A DNA stretch of 64,000 nucleotides from Flavobacterium tegetincola DSM 22377. Its GTDB lineage: Bacteria > Bacteroidota > Bacteroidia > Flavobacteriales > Flavobacteriaceae. Made by a program: the position numbers and the translations under genes. Where the stretch lies: assembly GCF_000425485.1 (NCBI RefSeq), contig NZ_KE384386.1, positions 62,001 through 126,000 on the forward strand. Reading direction: 5' to 3'. This document shows positions 36,887-46,633 of the stretch, one piece after another (the first letter of the stretch is position 1; every line of letters begins with the position of its first letter). Under the pieces are notes generated by a model, which did not search any database, was not told the origin of the DNA, and was given only the letters and a program-made list of their open reading frames with translations.

Positions 36887-38641
36887 TTAATGATCTACTG
36901 CTTCTCCCGCACCCGATGGAATTCGGATGTTTTCCACAATATCTTGTACTTCTTGAGGAGGATCTGGCGTGAATGTTTTTATGGTCAATGCTACTGCAAA
37001 GTTGGCAAGCATAGCAACCGTTCCAAAACCTTCTGGCGAAATTCCAAACCACCATTTTGCTTCTAAACCAGCCACAGCTTCTTTTCCTCCGTCGAAAATT
37101 CCGAATTTGAATTTTAACATGTAGAAAATCATCAATAACATTCCGACAACCATTCCGGCAACCGCTCCTTCTTTATTCATTTTCTTGTAGAAAATTCCTA
37201 AAATAATAGCTGGGAAAAATGACGCTGCTGCAAGTCCAAACGCTAATGCGACGACGGCTGCCACAAATCCAGGAGGATTAATACCAAACCAACCTGCAAT
37301 TACTACAGCAACAGTTGCAGCTCCACGAGCGGCCCATAATTCGCCTTTTTCAGAGATGTTTGGGTTGATCATTTTTTTAATTAAATCATGCGAAACCGAT
37401 GCAGAAATTACCAATAATAGTCCAGCAGCGGTAGAAAGTGCAGCGGCTAAAGCACCAGCGGCAACTAAAGCTATTACCCAATTTGGTAAATTTGCGATTT
37501 CAGGATTTGCCAAAACCATAATATCATTGTCAATGGTCAATTCGTTTCCTGCAAGACCTTTAGCGGCAGCGGCTGCTACAAAAGCTTCGTCTTTGGATTT
37601 GTCATTATAATAATTGATTTTACCATCTTTATTTTTGTCATCAAAAGTCAGCAATCCAGTCGTTTCCCATTTTTTGAACCATTCTGGCATGCTTGAATAT
37701 TCTTTATTACTTACAGTCTCAATTAAATTTACTTTAGCAAAAACCGAAACAGCAGGAGCCGTTGTATATAAAATTGCGATTAAGAACAAAGCCCAACCGG
37801 CAGATTTTCTGGCGTCTTTTACCTTTTTCACCGTAAAAAATCTTACAATCACGTGAGGTAATCCAGCTGTTCCAACCATTAATGCTAATGTAATTGCAAA
37901 AACATCGATCATGCTTTTCTTACCTGCAGTATATTCTGCGAATCCTAAATCGGTTGAAAGTCCGTTTAATTTATCCAACAAATACACATCTGACCCAGAT
38001 ACTGTTCCACCCATTCCCAATTGCGGGATAGAATGACCTGTAGCTTGAATCGAAATGAAAATTGCAGGAACCATGAAGGCAAAAATCAACACGCAATATT
38101 GTGCTACTTGTGTGTAGGTAATCCCTTTCATACCGCCTAAAACTGCATAAAATAAAACGATAATCATTCCGATGATTACACCAGTATTAATTTCAACTTC
38201 TAAAAATCTAGAGAACACCAATCCTACACCTCTCATTTGTCCAGCCACGTACGTAAAAGAAACAATCAAAGCACAGAAAACGGCAACGGTCCGCGCTGTT
38301 TTTGAATAATAACGATCGCCAATGAAGTCCGGCACCGTAAATTTTCCAAATTTCCTCAAATAAGGCGCTAATAATAAAGCCAATAAAACATATCCTCCAG
38401 TCCAACCCATCAGGTAAACAGCGCCATCATAACCCGCAAAAGAAATGATTCCTGCCATTGAGATAAAAGATGCGGCAGACATCCAATCGGCAGCCGTTGC
38501 CATTCCGTTTGCTATAGGTCCAACACCTCCGCCGGCTACATAAAATTCTTTTGTAGATCCAGCACGTGCCCAAATTGCAATTCCAATGTAAAGAGCAAAA
38601 GTTACTCCTACTATAATGTAGGTCCAAGTTTGTACATCCAT
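36887..38641 (-). CDS. Sodium:solute symporter large subunit (acetate/short-chain acid type)
   Basis: 584 aa, about 13 TM segments. SSS-family features are EFYVAGGGVGPIANGMATAA near the N-terminus, the GWTGGYVLLALLLAPYLRKF segment, and the LAAALSTAAGLLLVISASVS helix that carries the second sodium site. The preceding DUF4212 gene is the paired small subunit of this symporter group, whose members are linked to acetate use in several bacteria. With CrbS-like kinase and two acyl-CoA ligases next door, short-chain carboxylate uptake is likely. Confidence 0.92.
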   Translation of the reverse strand: MDVQTWTYIIVGVTFALYIGIAIWARAGSTKEFYVAGGGVGPIANGMATAADWMSAASFISMAGIISFAGYDGAVYLMGWTGGYVLLALLLAPYLRKFGKFTVPDFIGDRYYSKTARTVAVFCALIVSFTYVAGQMRGVGLVFSRFLEVEINTGVIIGMIIVLFYAVLGGMKGITYTQVAQYCVLIFAFMVPAIFISIQATGHSIPQLGMGGTVSGSDVYLLDKLNGLSTDLGFAEYTAGKKSMIDVFAITLALMVGTAGLPHVIVRFFTVKKVKDARKSAGWALFLIAILYTTAPAVSVFAKVNLIETVSNKEYSSMPEWFKKWETTGLLTFDDKNKDGKINYYNDKSKDEAFVAAAAAKGLAGNELTIDNDIMVLANPEIANLPNWVIALVAAGALAAALSTAAGLLLVISASVSHDLIKKMINPNISEKGELWAARGAATVAVVIAGWFGINPPGFVAAVVALAFGLAAASFFPAIILGIFYKKMNKEGAVAGMVVGMLLMIFYMLKFKFGIFDGGKEAVAGLEAKWWFGISPEGFGTVAMLANFAVALTIKTFTPDPPQEVQDIVENIRIPSGAGEAVDH

Positions 38642-38681
38642 TTTGTTTATTTTTTAAAGTTTTAAATCTTGTTTTTTCTAA

Positions 38682-38939
38682 CTATTCTTCGTCGTATCCG
38701 TATTTCTTGTCTAGCTTATTCATCAATCGGATGTACACTAAAATCAAAACGACAAACACGTAAATGGATCCTTGTTGTGCAAACCAAAAACCAAGTGGAA
38801 ATCCTGCTAATTTGATTTCATTCAATTGTTCCACAAATAAAATTCCGGCACCGTAAGAAACGGCAAACCAAATGGCGAGAAGTATAAACACATATTTGAT
38901 GTTTTCCTTCCAATATGCTGTAGCATTTTCTTGACTCAT
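38682..38939 (-). CDS. DUF4212 symporter small subunit
   Basis: 85 aa with two TM segments, WKENIKYVFILLAIWFAVSY and FPLGFWFAQQGSIYVFVVLI, the pattern of the DUF4212 family (putative solute:sodium symporter small subunit). It lies 40 bp upstream of the symporter large subunit, as is usual for the pair. Confidence 0.93.
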   Translation of the reverse strand: MSQENATAYWKENIKYVFILLAIWFAVSYGAGILFVEQLNEIKLAGFPLGFWFAQQGSIYVFVVLILVYIRLMNKLDKKYGYDEE

Positions 38940-38962
38940 TTTATGATTTTTTTAAAGTTGAT

Positions 38963-40342
38963 TTATAAATAAATTTGAAGTTGTACAATGAATTCACCTA
39001 AATAACTGTCAATATTTTGTGGCGTTGTATAGACCGGTCTTGTAGAATATTGTGCTGTTAATTTAGCATGATGACCGTCTAAAAATAAATTTGTTCCGAT
39101 ATCAAATTGACTGCTTGCTTTTTCCAAAGCATCAAAATTTTTGTACGTATAGGCGGCAAACGGCTGGATTCTCACTTTAGGTTTTTCTTGAGAAGTAGGA
39201 AGCAAAACACCTGCTTGTGTGTACCAGATATTTCCAGAACCAATTGCAGGTTGTAAATTTCCCGCACCAGCTAAAGCACGATCACCCGCAAAATTAGGAT
39301 CTGCAACTCCCACGTTCATAATAGAAATATTTCTTAAGTAATTGGGGCCAAAGTCATAATTATAAAAGACACTGTATGCGGTTAGAGCCATTTTCTTTTC
39401 GGGATTGCCAATCGGCATGTCCAAAAATGCATCTGCAGAAAGTAATGTGATATCGTGCTTTTCTATGGCACCTGCAACAGAAGATTTGGTAGCATCAGGT
39501 GCGTTATAAAATCCAGCTCCTAGATTAAACACTTTCTTTGTTCCCAAGTACGAACCAACTTTGTAAGGAAGTAGATTGGATTCGCCATCTAAAAATTGGT
39601 ATTCAAAGTATCCTGCTTTAGACCATTTTGTATTTCCACTGTTGTCCACTGCTACTGCTAAATCAGAAGTTGCAACATCTGTAGGAGTTAGCGTTGTTGC
39701 ATAAGGTTTATTATAGCTCAAGCGGTATTCAAATTTTCCGTATTTTCCTTTAGCAAATAAACCCATTTGGCGTGCAAACTGGTCCGAATTTTCGATAAGT
39801 GGCCAATTGAATGTCGGCGAGTCAACTGCTAAAAAATTTAAAGTCGAAGCCATCGTAAGTCGAGAAAGTCCCATGTAATAGTGCAAACCACCCCCTATAG
39901 AAAGGCTGAATTTTTTGTCGGCTTGAGGCAAAACCATCGCGTATTCATTCCACGCATCATGAAAGAAAAGTCCTGGCTTTTTTCCTTGTCCATAACCCCC
40001 CGTTCCTGTACTTCCTAAAGCCCCACCGTTGGTAAACGTCTGGTTGTTAACCCCAAAGTGTGTAACAATCATGTAACGTGGTGAAATTTGAGCGTACATT
40101 AAAACACGGAGTCTACGATTGCCAATATCCGTGCTAGAACTTGCTTCCTCGCCATTGATCATAGTTCCTGGATTCATTTCGGTAGAACGCAACCAAATTT
40201 GATTCCAAGCGATGAGGCGTAAATACTTTGAGCCATCGTCGTTCAATTTGAACTTCAATCCTGCTCCATATTCGGGCGAACCTTGCGAGAAGGCACTTAC
40301 CGAAAGAAACAAGGCAGCTGCAATTAGATAAATTTGTTTCAT
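38963..40342 (-). CDS. Porin-like outer-membrane beta-barrel protein
   Basis: 459 aa from MKQIYLIAAALFLSVSAFSQ (ATG 40340-40342), a Sec signal; a longer frame to 40387 adds 15 non-signal residues. The mature part alternates polar and hydrophobic residues in beta-strand style, and the last residues are QLQIYL, an outer-membrane C-terminal strand. It resembles phosphate-selective-type porins. It is 23 bp upstream of the DUF4212/SSS genes, so it probably forms the outer-membrane entry for the same substrate, an inference from position. Confidence 0.8.
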   Translation of the reverse strand: MKQIYLIAAALFLSVSAFSQGSPEYGAGLKFKLNDDGSKYLRLIAWNQIWLRSTEMNPGTMINGEEASSSTDIGNRRLRVLMYAQISPRYMIVTHFGVNNQTFTNGGALGSTGTGGYGQGKKPGLFFHDAWNEYAMVLPQADKKFSLSIGGGLHYYMGLSRLTMASTLNFLAVDSPTFNWPLIENSDQFARQMGLFAKGKYGKFEYRLSYNKPYATTLTPTDVATSDLAVAVDNSGNTKWSKAGYFEYQFLDGESNLLPYKVGSYLGTKKVFNLGAGFYNAPDATKSSVAGAIEKHDITLLSADAFLDMPIGNPEKKMALTAYSVFYNYDFGPNYLRNISIMNVGVADPNFAGDRALAGAGNLQPAIGSGNIWYTQAGVLLPTSQEKPKVRIQPFAAYTYKNFDALEKASSQFDIGTNLFLDGHHAKLTAQYSTRPVYTTPQNIDSYLGEFIVQLQIYL

Positions 40343-40446
40343 AAATATGCTTTTTGGTTTGTGGTTAATGTTTTTCAACACTGCCAAATTGCATAATTGT
40401 AATGAAAAAGTAATAATTTAATATATCTAACTGTAAAGTAGTATAG

Positions 40447-40866
40447 CTAATCCCGGAAACGTTCCCATTTTATAAGCATAAACTTGTCCCCTAACTCCGT
40501 AATAATCATACCTGCACCAGATAGTTTTTCCTTGTTTTTTAAGTATTCTATAAGCTCTAAATGATTAAATATCTTGTAAGTAGGATGATAATCGGCATGA
40601 CTGGGCTTCTTGACATTAAATTCTTTTATCCAATTGCTCACGGTAACGTGGGAAACCCCGATAATACGCTCAATTTCTCTAAAACTCAAGCCTTCTAAAT
40701 ACAGTTGCAATGCTTTAGTGACATAGTAATTATCGATCTTTTTACCTATTTTGTTTACTGTAAAATAGTAATTGCATTTTTTGCACAAATACCTTTGTCT
40801 GCCTTTGATGACACCACTTTTTACAATGTTATTGTCTTGGCACTTTGGACATGCTAAAATCTCCAT
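40447..40866 (-). CDS. IS1-InsA-like zinc-ribbon and HTH protein
   Basis: 139 aa. An N-terminal zinc ribbon (CPKCQDN... YLCKKCNYYF) and an HTH (SFREIERIIGVSHVTVSNWI) are the InsA part of IS1-type transposases. There is no InsB-like catalytic (DDE) partner and no IS inverted repeats are seen around it, and its C-terminal extension (KIFNHLELIEYLKNKEKLSG) is not transposase-like. It lies upstream of the acetate uptake genes in the same direction, so a transposase-derived regulator is plausible. CAAATATA at 40900-40907 gives a TATATTTG -7 box on its strand. Confidence 0.7.
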   Translation of the reverse strand: MEILACPKCQDNNIVKSGVIKGRQRYLCKKCNYYFTVNKIGKKIDNYYVTKALQLYLEGLSFREIERIIGVSHVTVSNWIKEFNVKKPSHADYHPTYKIFNHLELIEYLKNKEKLSGAGMIITELGDKFMLIKWERFRD

Positions 40867-40907
40867 GTATATAAATTTTGCATAAATATACTAAATTAGC
40901 AAATATA

Positions 40908-41210
40908 TAATCGAGGATATGGCAAATTATCTCAATTATTTTTATGAAGTACCTAATTTAACAGCGAAATAAATACATATTATCATTTTATTCCATTTAA
41001 AGTTCAAAAGCACCTAATCCTCTCTCAACACTTAGTATGAGTCTGTAAGGTGACATATAAACCCATTTAAAATTCATTTTATTGCTCCACAATCCATCAA
41101 CAAATCATAAAATTGTTAAATAAATCTAATTTTTAGGATGAAAAGTGGAGATTCTGTACAATTTAAAATAGTTTTGGTAATTGATTTATAACTATTAACT
41201 CACCCAATTT
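40908..41210. other. Gene-free divergent promoter region
   Basis: About 300 bp between the leftward InsA-like gene and the rightward protease gene. AT-rich; no RNA gene or repeat seen. It must hold the protease promoter, but no clean TAnnTTTG box was found on that side. Confidence 0.4.
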
Positions 41211-43751
41211 ATGTTTAAAAAGATTACACTATTATCAACATGCCTTTTGCTGTTGTTTTGTGTCGATGGTTTTGCACAAAAAAAAGACAGAAAGAAAAAG
41301 TCGAAAGACAAAACTGAAGTTGTCGACAAAAAACCAGAAGAGAAAAAAGGTCCAAAACCTTACAAATCAGTTATTGATTCTGCATCTACAGTAACGCAGA
41401 AAGGATTGATTGACATCCACAAAACCAAAGACAAATTTTTATTTGAAATTTCGGATTCCTTAATAGGAAAAGAAATTATGACCACAACACGATATTCCAA
41501 AACACCAGCAGGTGGAGGAATTTTTGGAGGTGAAGAAATCAACCGCCAAGTGGTACGCTTTGAAAGGGGAATGAAGGACAACATCATTCTTCGCTCTGTT
41601 ACTTACGTAATTACAACTCCTGACGTGGACAAACCCATCAGTCAGGCAGTTAAAAATTCGAGTGCAGATCCAATCATCGGAAATTACGACATTTTAGCTT
41701 ACAAAAAAGGGGCTGATGGTAAATCAAATGCAGGATACGTAATTGACATGAATTCAAGTTTTGATGCAGATATGCAAACATTTTCTTTGAGTCCTGTCAA
41801 TAAGCAATTGCTAAAGATTCAATCGTTTCAAAAAGACAAATCGTTTATTTCTGACATCAAAAGTTTTCCTATTAATGTGGAAATTAGAAGTGTAAAAACA
41901 TTTTCAACAGAACCAAGAAAAATTTCAAGAACACCTACGCCTCAAATTGGTGTGGATTTCCCAGCAGGACTTGATGCAGGTGTAGTAACAGTTGAGTTAA
42001 ACACGTCTCTTTTACTTTTGCCAGAAGTGCCGATGCGTAAAAGAACATACGATCCTCGTGTAGGATATTTCGCTAACGGATACGACGTTTTTGAAGACGA
42101 ATCATTGAAATCCGATAAGTCAATTTTTGCAGTTCGTTGGAGATTAGAGCCCAAAAATGCAGAAGATGCTGAAAAGCAAAAAAGAGGTGAATTAATTGAG
42201 CCTAAAAAACCTATTGTCTATTATATTGATCCTGCCACTCCAGAAAAATGGAGGCCTTTTATCAAAGCAGGTATTGACGATTGGCAAGAAGCATTTGAAT
42301 TTGCAGGTTGGAAAAATGCAATTCGTGGTGAATATTGGCCAGAAAACGACCCAACCATGAGTCTTGAAGATGCTCGTTTCTCTGTATTGAGGTACTTTGC
42401 AGCAGATATCCAAAATGCTTATGGACCAAATGTACACGATCCACGAACAGGTGAAATTATGGAAAGCCACATTGGTTGGTACCATAACATCATGAGTTTA
42501 TTGAGAGATTGGTATTTAATTCAAACTGGAGCAGTAGACGAAAAAGCGCGTGCTAAGAAATTTGACGATAAATTAATGGGCGAATTGATTCGTTTCGTTT
42601 CATCGCATGAAGTAGGTCACACACTTGGACTGCGTCACAATATGGGTGCGAGTAATGCAACGCCTGTTGAAAAATTAAGAGATGCTGCGTTCCAAAAAGA
42701 GAAAGGACACACGTCTTCTATTATGGATTATGCACGTTTTAATTATGTAGCGCAACCCGAAGACGGCGTTACTGATTTATTTCCAAGAATTGGTGATTAT
42801 GATAAATGGGCCATCAAATGGGGTTATGCTTACTTTCCAGATGCTACTTCTGAAAAAGAAGAAAAGGATTTGTTAAATGAAATGACTAAAGAAGCGTATA
42901 AAGACAGACGTTTATGGTTTGGAACAGAATCCAGTCCATACGATCCAAGATACCAAACAGAAGATTTAGGTGACAATGCGATGAAGGCTTCAGCATATGG
43001 TATTAAAAACTTGAAACGCATTCTTCCACAACTGAATTCTTGGAGTAGAGAAGATGGTGAAGATTATTCGGAATTAGAAGGTTTATACAATTCTCTTACC
43101 GGTCAATTTAGAAGATATATGGGCCATGTAACTAAGAATGTAGGTGGAATTTACTACAATCCAAAGACTACAGAAATGGCAGGTGATGAATACGAGGTTG
43201 TGCCAAGTGCTATTCAAAACGAGGCAATTGATTTCTTACAAACACAATTATTCAAAACGCCAATATGGTTATTGGATCAATCCGTGTTAACTAAAATCAA
43301 TCCAGACAGTGGCGTTGAAGCGATGAAATCATTGCAAGGCGGAACATTAAATAGTTTGATGGCAGGAGATCGTTTGATTCGATTGATTGAGACTTCGTCT
43401 TTAAGCAAAAAGAATTATTCGGTTGATGAGTTGATGTCTGATTTAAGAATTGGAATATTCTCAGAATTAAACAGCAATGCTCCAATTGATATTTACAGAA
43501 GAAATCTTCAGAAAATATTTGTCAACAACTTGATTGACGCTCTGGATAACGAGGGTAAAAAATCAGCTAGAGGATTGAACAGAACACCGGTACAATACAG
43601 CGAAACAGATATTCCATCCATCGCAAGAGGTCAATTGAATCAATTGAAAGCAAAACTTAAATTGAGTGCGGCATCTACTGCAGACCGTTTGAGCAAGTTT
43701 CATTTATTGGATTTAGTGGCTAAAATTAGTATGGCTTTAGATCCAAAATAA
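41211..43751 (+). CDS. Secreted zinc metalloprotease (metzincin, DUF5117 type)
   Basis: 846 aa with a Sec signal peptide (MFKKITLLSTCLLLLFCVDG). The catalytic motif HEVGHTLGLRH at residues 466-476 fits HExxHxxGxxH of metzincins, with zinc ligands His466, His470 and His476, and SIMDY downstream is the Met-turn. A Lys-rich stretch (KKDRKKKSKDKTEV) follows the signal. The overall plan matches the DUF5117/DUF4953 zinc-dependent proteases common in Bacteroidetes. The substrate is unknown. A strong terminator follows. Confidence 0.93.
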   Translation: MFKKITLLSTCLLLLFCVDGFAQKKDRKKKSKDKTEVVDKKPEEKKGPKPYKSVIDSASTVTQKGLIDIHKTKDKFLFEISDSLIGKEIMTTTRYSKTPAGGGIFGGEEINRQVVRFERGMKDNIILRSVTYVITTPDVDKPISQAVKNSSADPIIGNYDILAYKKGADGKSNAGYVIDMNSSFDADMQTFSLSPVNKQLLKIQSFQKDKSFISDIKSFPINVEIRSVKTFSTEPRKISRTPTPQIGVDFPAGLDAGVVTVELNTSLLLLPEVPMRKRTYDPRVGYFANGYDVFEDESLKSDKSIFAVRWRLEPKNAEDAEKQKRGELIEPKKPIVYYIDPATPEKWRPFIKAGIDDWQEAFEFAGWKNAIRGEYWPENDPTMSLEDARFSVLRYFAADIQNAYGPNVHDPRTGEIMESHIGWYHNIMSLLRDWYLIQTGAVDEKARAKKFDDKLMGELIRFVSSHEVGHTLGLRHNMGASNATPVEKLRDAAFQKEKGHTSSIMDYARFNYVAQPEDGVTDLFPRIGDYDKWAIKWGYAYFPDATSEKEEKDLLNEMTKEAYKDRRLWFGTESSPYDPRYQTEDLGDNAMKASAYGIKNLKRILPQLNSWSREDGEDYSELEGLYNSLTGQFRRYMGHVTKNVGGIYYNPKTTEMAGDEYEVVPSAIQNEAIDFLQTQLFKTPIWLLDQSVLTKINPDSGVEAMKSLQGGTLNSLMAGDRLIRLIETSSLSKKNYSVDELMSDLRIGIFSELNSNAPIDIYRRNLQKIFVNNLIDALDNEGKKSARGLNRTPVQYSETDIPSIARGQLNQLKAKLKLSAASTADRLSKFHLLDLVAKISMALDPK

Positions 43752-43771
43752 TGTTAATGCTTTTATAATCC

Positions 43772-43808
43772 AAAAGAGGCTGTTTCGTAATTCGAAACAG
43801 CCTCTTTT
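43772..43808 (+). terminator. Strong bidirectional hairpin after the metzincin gene
   Basis: AAAAGAGGCTGTTTCG (43772-43787) pairs perfectly with CGAAACAGCCTCTTTT (43793-43808) around a 5-nt loop, with T-runs on both strands. It lies between convergent genes. Confidence 0.9.
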
Positions 43809-43893
43809 TTTAGATTAAAACTTTGATTTAGTACAATTAAAATACGCAATAATTTTCGATCAATCTTATCCAATTTTCAAAATACCGAACGTT

Positions 43894-45141
43894 TTAATTT
43901 CCTTTTACTACCTCAACAATTCCCAAAGCAGCGCGTTCTCCCGCCAGCATTGCAGCATTTAATGAGCCGTTCAATTGGGTGTCTCCGGCAAGAAAAATAG
44001 CATCTGAAAAACGGGTATCAGCAGGTTGCATTTCATATTTTAAATTTGCCAATTTCGGAAGCGCCTTAGGAATACAATAGTGTTTTAAAAATCGTAGGTG
44101 ATCGATACCACAAAATTGTTTCAATTCAACTTCTACTTGCTTTTGCAATTCTTCGCTATTTAAATTATGTGCTTTGACAACTGTAACAGAAAGCAATTCT
44201 TTGGCTCCAGCCGCTACCGACTCCAAACTGGTAGGGTAAAATATATTATTGATCAATGCATTTTTATCCGCAATTAGACCAATTAACTTTTTATCAATGA
44301 CTCTTGAATCGACTTCAAAATAAAGTGCATCACACGATTTCCACGCTATTTTTTGCGTCAAATTACCACGAATCAAATCACTATTTTCAGCAGCGATAAT
44401 CGTGTAATCGCTTTCCAATTCCGTTCCGTCGGCAAGTAGTATTTTAGTTTCCTCCACCGATTTCACTTTAGTATTGAACACAAATTTTGTGTTTTTCAAA
44501 TTTGATTTCAACTGTTTCGGAATCGCTTCCATTCCTGCTTTGGGCAATGCGGCTGTACCGTCGCCAAACATTTTGTACACAAATTCAAACATTCTGCTGG
44601 ACGTTTCTAACTGATTTTCCAAGAAGATGCCGCTGAAAAAAGGTTTAAAAAAAGTGGTAATCATGTCTTCTGAAAATCCAAAATCAACAAGATAATTGTA
44701 GGTAGTTTTTTCCGGTTTTGCAAAAATATCCTGAAGTGCAGTTTTCTTTAAGAGCAGGTTCAACTTCAATATATTCATTTTATCAGAAATACTTCCAATT
44801 CCTGATGTCAGAGTCGGTAGTAATAATGACAAATCACGCAATGGATCACCAAGAACTTTTTGTTTTCCATTTTGAAACACAGCCGCTCCGGGAAGAAAAT
44901 GTTGCAATGCTAGTGCTTCATAATTCAAGTATTTTTGTGCAGCAGGATAGGAAGTCAACATTACTTGAAATCCATGATCCAACTGATATCCATCCACATT
45001 ATCGGTTTTTACTCTACCTCCTACCCGATCTGTAGCTTCAATTATAAGAGGACAAAACCCATGATCTTCCAGCACTTTTGCTGCTACAAGTCCGCTTACT
45101 CCTGCTCCAATAATGTGTATTTTGTACGCTTGATTTTCCAT
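43894..45141 (-). CDS. FAD-dependent amine-oxidase/phytoene-desaturase-like oxidoreductase
   Basis: 415 aa from MENQAYKIHIIGAGVSGLVA (ATG 45139-45141). The Rossmann FAD motif IIGAGVSGLVAAKVLEDHG, followed by RVGGRVKTDNVDGYQLDHGF, is typical of the flavin amine oxidase/phytoene desaturase superfamily, and the C-terminal IFLAGDTQLNGSLNAAMLAG closes the FAD site. No carotenoid genes are nearby, so the substrate is unknown. Confidence 0.88.
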   Translation of the reverse strand: MENQAYKIHIIGAGVSGLVAAKVLEDHGFCPLIIEATDRVGGRVKTDNVDGYQLDHGFQVMLTSYPAAQKYLNYEALALQHFLPGAAVFQNGKQKVLGDPLRDLSLLLPTLTSGIGSISDKMNILKLNLLLKKTALQDIFAKPEKTTYNYLVDFGFSEDMITTFFKPFFSGIFLENQLETSSRMFEFVYKMFGDGTAALPKAGMEAIPKQLKSNLKNTKFVFNTKVKSVEETKILLADGTELESDYTIIAAENSDLIRGNLTQKIAWKSCDALYFEVDSRVIDKKLIGLIADKNALINNIFYPTSLESVAAGAKELLSVTVVKAHNLNSEELQKQVEVELKQFCGIDHLRFLKHYCIPKALPKLANLKYEMQPADTRFSDAIFLAGDTQLNGSLNAAMLAGERAALGIVEVVKGN

Positions 45142-45275
45142 TTTAAATTTTTGCTGTTGCAAAGATAAGCAATAGAAGTTGGGAAATGCTAAAATGCAAC
45201 GCCCACGTAAAGTCCAAAATTACGCAGCAACCCTTTTCCTATAAATCGTCTTGATCTCCACAAAGTAGTATAAAA

Positions 45276-45310
45276 ACTAAGCCTCAATACAAATTGCATT
45301 GAGGCTTAGT
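45276..45310 (-). terminator. Hairpin terminator of the PA2169-type gene
   Basis: ACTAAGCCTCAAT (45276-45288) pairs perfectly with ATTGAGGCTTAGT (45298-45310), loop 9 nt; the A-run to its left becomes a U-run on the leftward strand. 26 bp after the gene. Confidence 0.85.
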
Positions 45311-45336
45311 GCCATTATATAAATAGTATACATGTA

Positions 45337-45789
45337 CTATTTGTTTTCAGCATCACGCAAAGCTTTTACTTTATCGTGATCTGCTCGCAAAGCGGTATGT
45401 TGTTTTTGAATCAACGCCACGTGTGAAGGTTGAAAATTCTCAGTATTTTCAAGCGCATTTTGGTACGCTTCCAAAGCCTTGTCTTCGCCAAGCTCGCATG
45501 AATCTAAGATAGTACCTCTATCGTTTCCAGTAAGTGCCGCTTTTACATCCATCCAAACTCTAAAGAACTTGCCCGTTGTACGTGTTCCTTCTTCTACTTC
45601 TCCACCCATGCGCAACACCTCTGCGCGAAGCTCGGATAAGTTGCTTTGACTGGTAGTTTGCAATGCTGCAAATAATCCTTTCAAGTCCAAATCCTCTGTT
45701 TCTTTTGAAGCAGTATCGTAGCCTTCAATTCGGTCGTTATTAATTACAATTAATTCGTTTAATGCTGAAATTTGATCACTTGTGTTCAT
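45337..45789 (-). CDS. PA2169-type four-helix-bundle protein (DUF2383)
   Basis: 150 aa, all-helical, with the ferritin-like PA2169/DUF2383 pattern: LNELIVINNDRIEGYDTASK, RAEVLRMGGEVEEGTRTTGK and HTALRADHDKVKALRD. These proteins are linked with stress conditions; the function is unknown. It is transcribed alone with a strong terminator. Confidence 0.88.
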   Translation of the reverse strand: MNTSDQISALNELIVINNDRIEGYDTASKETEDLDLKGLFAALQTTSQSNLSELRAEVLRMGGEVEEGTRTTGKFFRVWMDVKAALTGNDRGTILDSCELGEDKALEAYQNALENTENFQPSHVALIQKQHTALRADHDKVKALRDAENK

Positions 45790-46144
45790 AGTTTTTTTTT
45801 TTAGTTTTAATACTTATCCAAAGTTCGGAATTGCAATTAATATTAATTTTATAAAATCTCTATTGAGTTTTATAGGTTTTTTAAAAGGAGGTTTTGCAGC
45901 TGATTTTTCACACAACTGAACTCTAAAATAACTTCTTATTTTCATTAGTACGGAAGCCATAATGCTAGTGTGAAGGCCAAATTTTCAATAGATTTCGGTT
46001 AATTTAAGGAGGTGAACTGTACTTCTGCTTATTCTTAAAAAGTAATATTGTTTCTTAATTGGAATTTAAAAAAAGTTGCATATACTTGCTGATAATTATT
46101 ACTGAGCAGCAATTTCATTGGAAGTTGCTTAAAAAAACATAAAT
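45790..46144. other. Gene-free stretch with a repeated promoter-like motif
   Basis: 355 bp without a gene. It contains AAAAAAAGTTGCATATACTT (first 20 bases of the 22-bp motif at 46068-46089), repeated with two changes at 47539-47560, each upstream of a rightward gene. Otherwise AT-rich with no RNA seen. Confidence 0.4.
46068..46089 (+). promoter_or_regulatory. 22-bp motif shared with 47539-47560
   Basis: AAAAAAAGTT[G/A]CAT[A/G]TACTTGC, 20 of 22 positions identical in the two copies. This copy lies 56 bp before the 72-aa gene at 46145. It may be an alternative-sigma promoter or an operator. Confidence 0.4.
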
Positions 46145-46363
46145 ATGTTAGATAAAATTTACGCTTCTAAATCTGTTAAAGATTTGAAATCTCTACATAA
46201 ATTATATACTGCACTATTAATTGTGTCAGTCAGCTTACTATTAATTTTGAATGGAATTAGTTATTTTCTATCTAGTAATTTCCAAAAAAATCCTTCTATA
46301 TTACTTTTAATAGTACTTTTTTGGAGCGCTTTAAATGTTGATTATTTGAAAAAGAAACTATAA
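46145..46363 (+). CDS. Small hypothetical membrane protein
   Basis: 72 aa with two hydrophobic stretches (LYTALLIVSVSLLLILNGIS and SILLLIVLFWSALNV) and a basic C-terminus (LKKKL). Not recognised. It has the 22-bp shared motif upstream, and a decayed EF-hand frame follows. Confidence 0.6.
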   Translation: MLDKIYASKSVKDLKSLHKLYTALLIVSVSLLLILNGISYFLSSNFQKNPSILLLIVLFWSALNVDYLKKKL

Positions 46364-46633
46364 AGTAGTTTTAACCTGAAAGCGCGAAAATTCAACTCGA
46401 ATAAAATGAGTGCTCTACAAACATCTACCGCTAATTACGAAGATTTCCAGGATACCTTAAATACTAATTTTGATTGAATTAAGGATTTAAATTTGTGAAT
46501 AAATCCTATGGTAAAAGGCAATCTAAATTTCGATAAGTTGCCTTAATAAAATAAAGATTTTAACCAATGCAATGAACTAATTGCCATTACATGTCCTAAG
46601 ATTACATATTTAAATCTGAAATAATACGAACCA

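Noticed and set aside
40447..40866. Intact IS1-family insertion sequence
   Set aside because: No catalytic InsB partner and no terminal inverted repeats were found around the gene.
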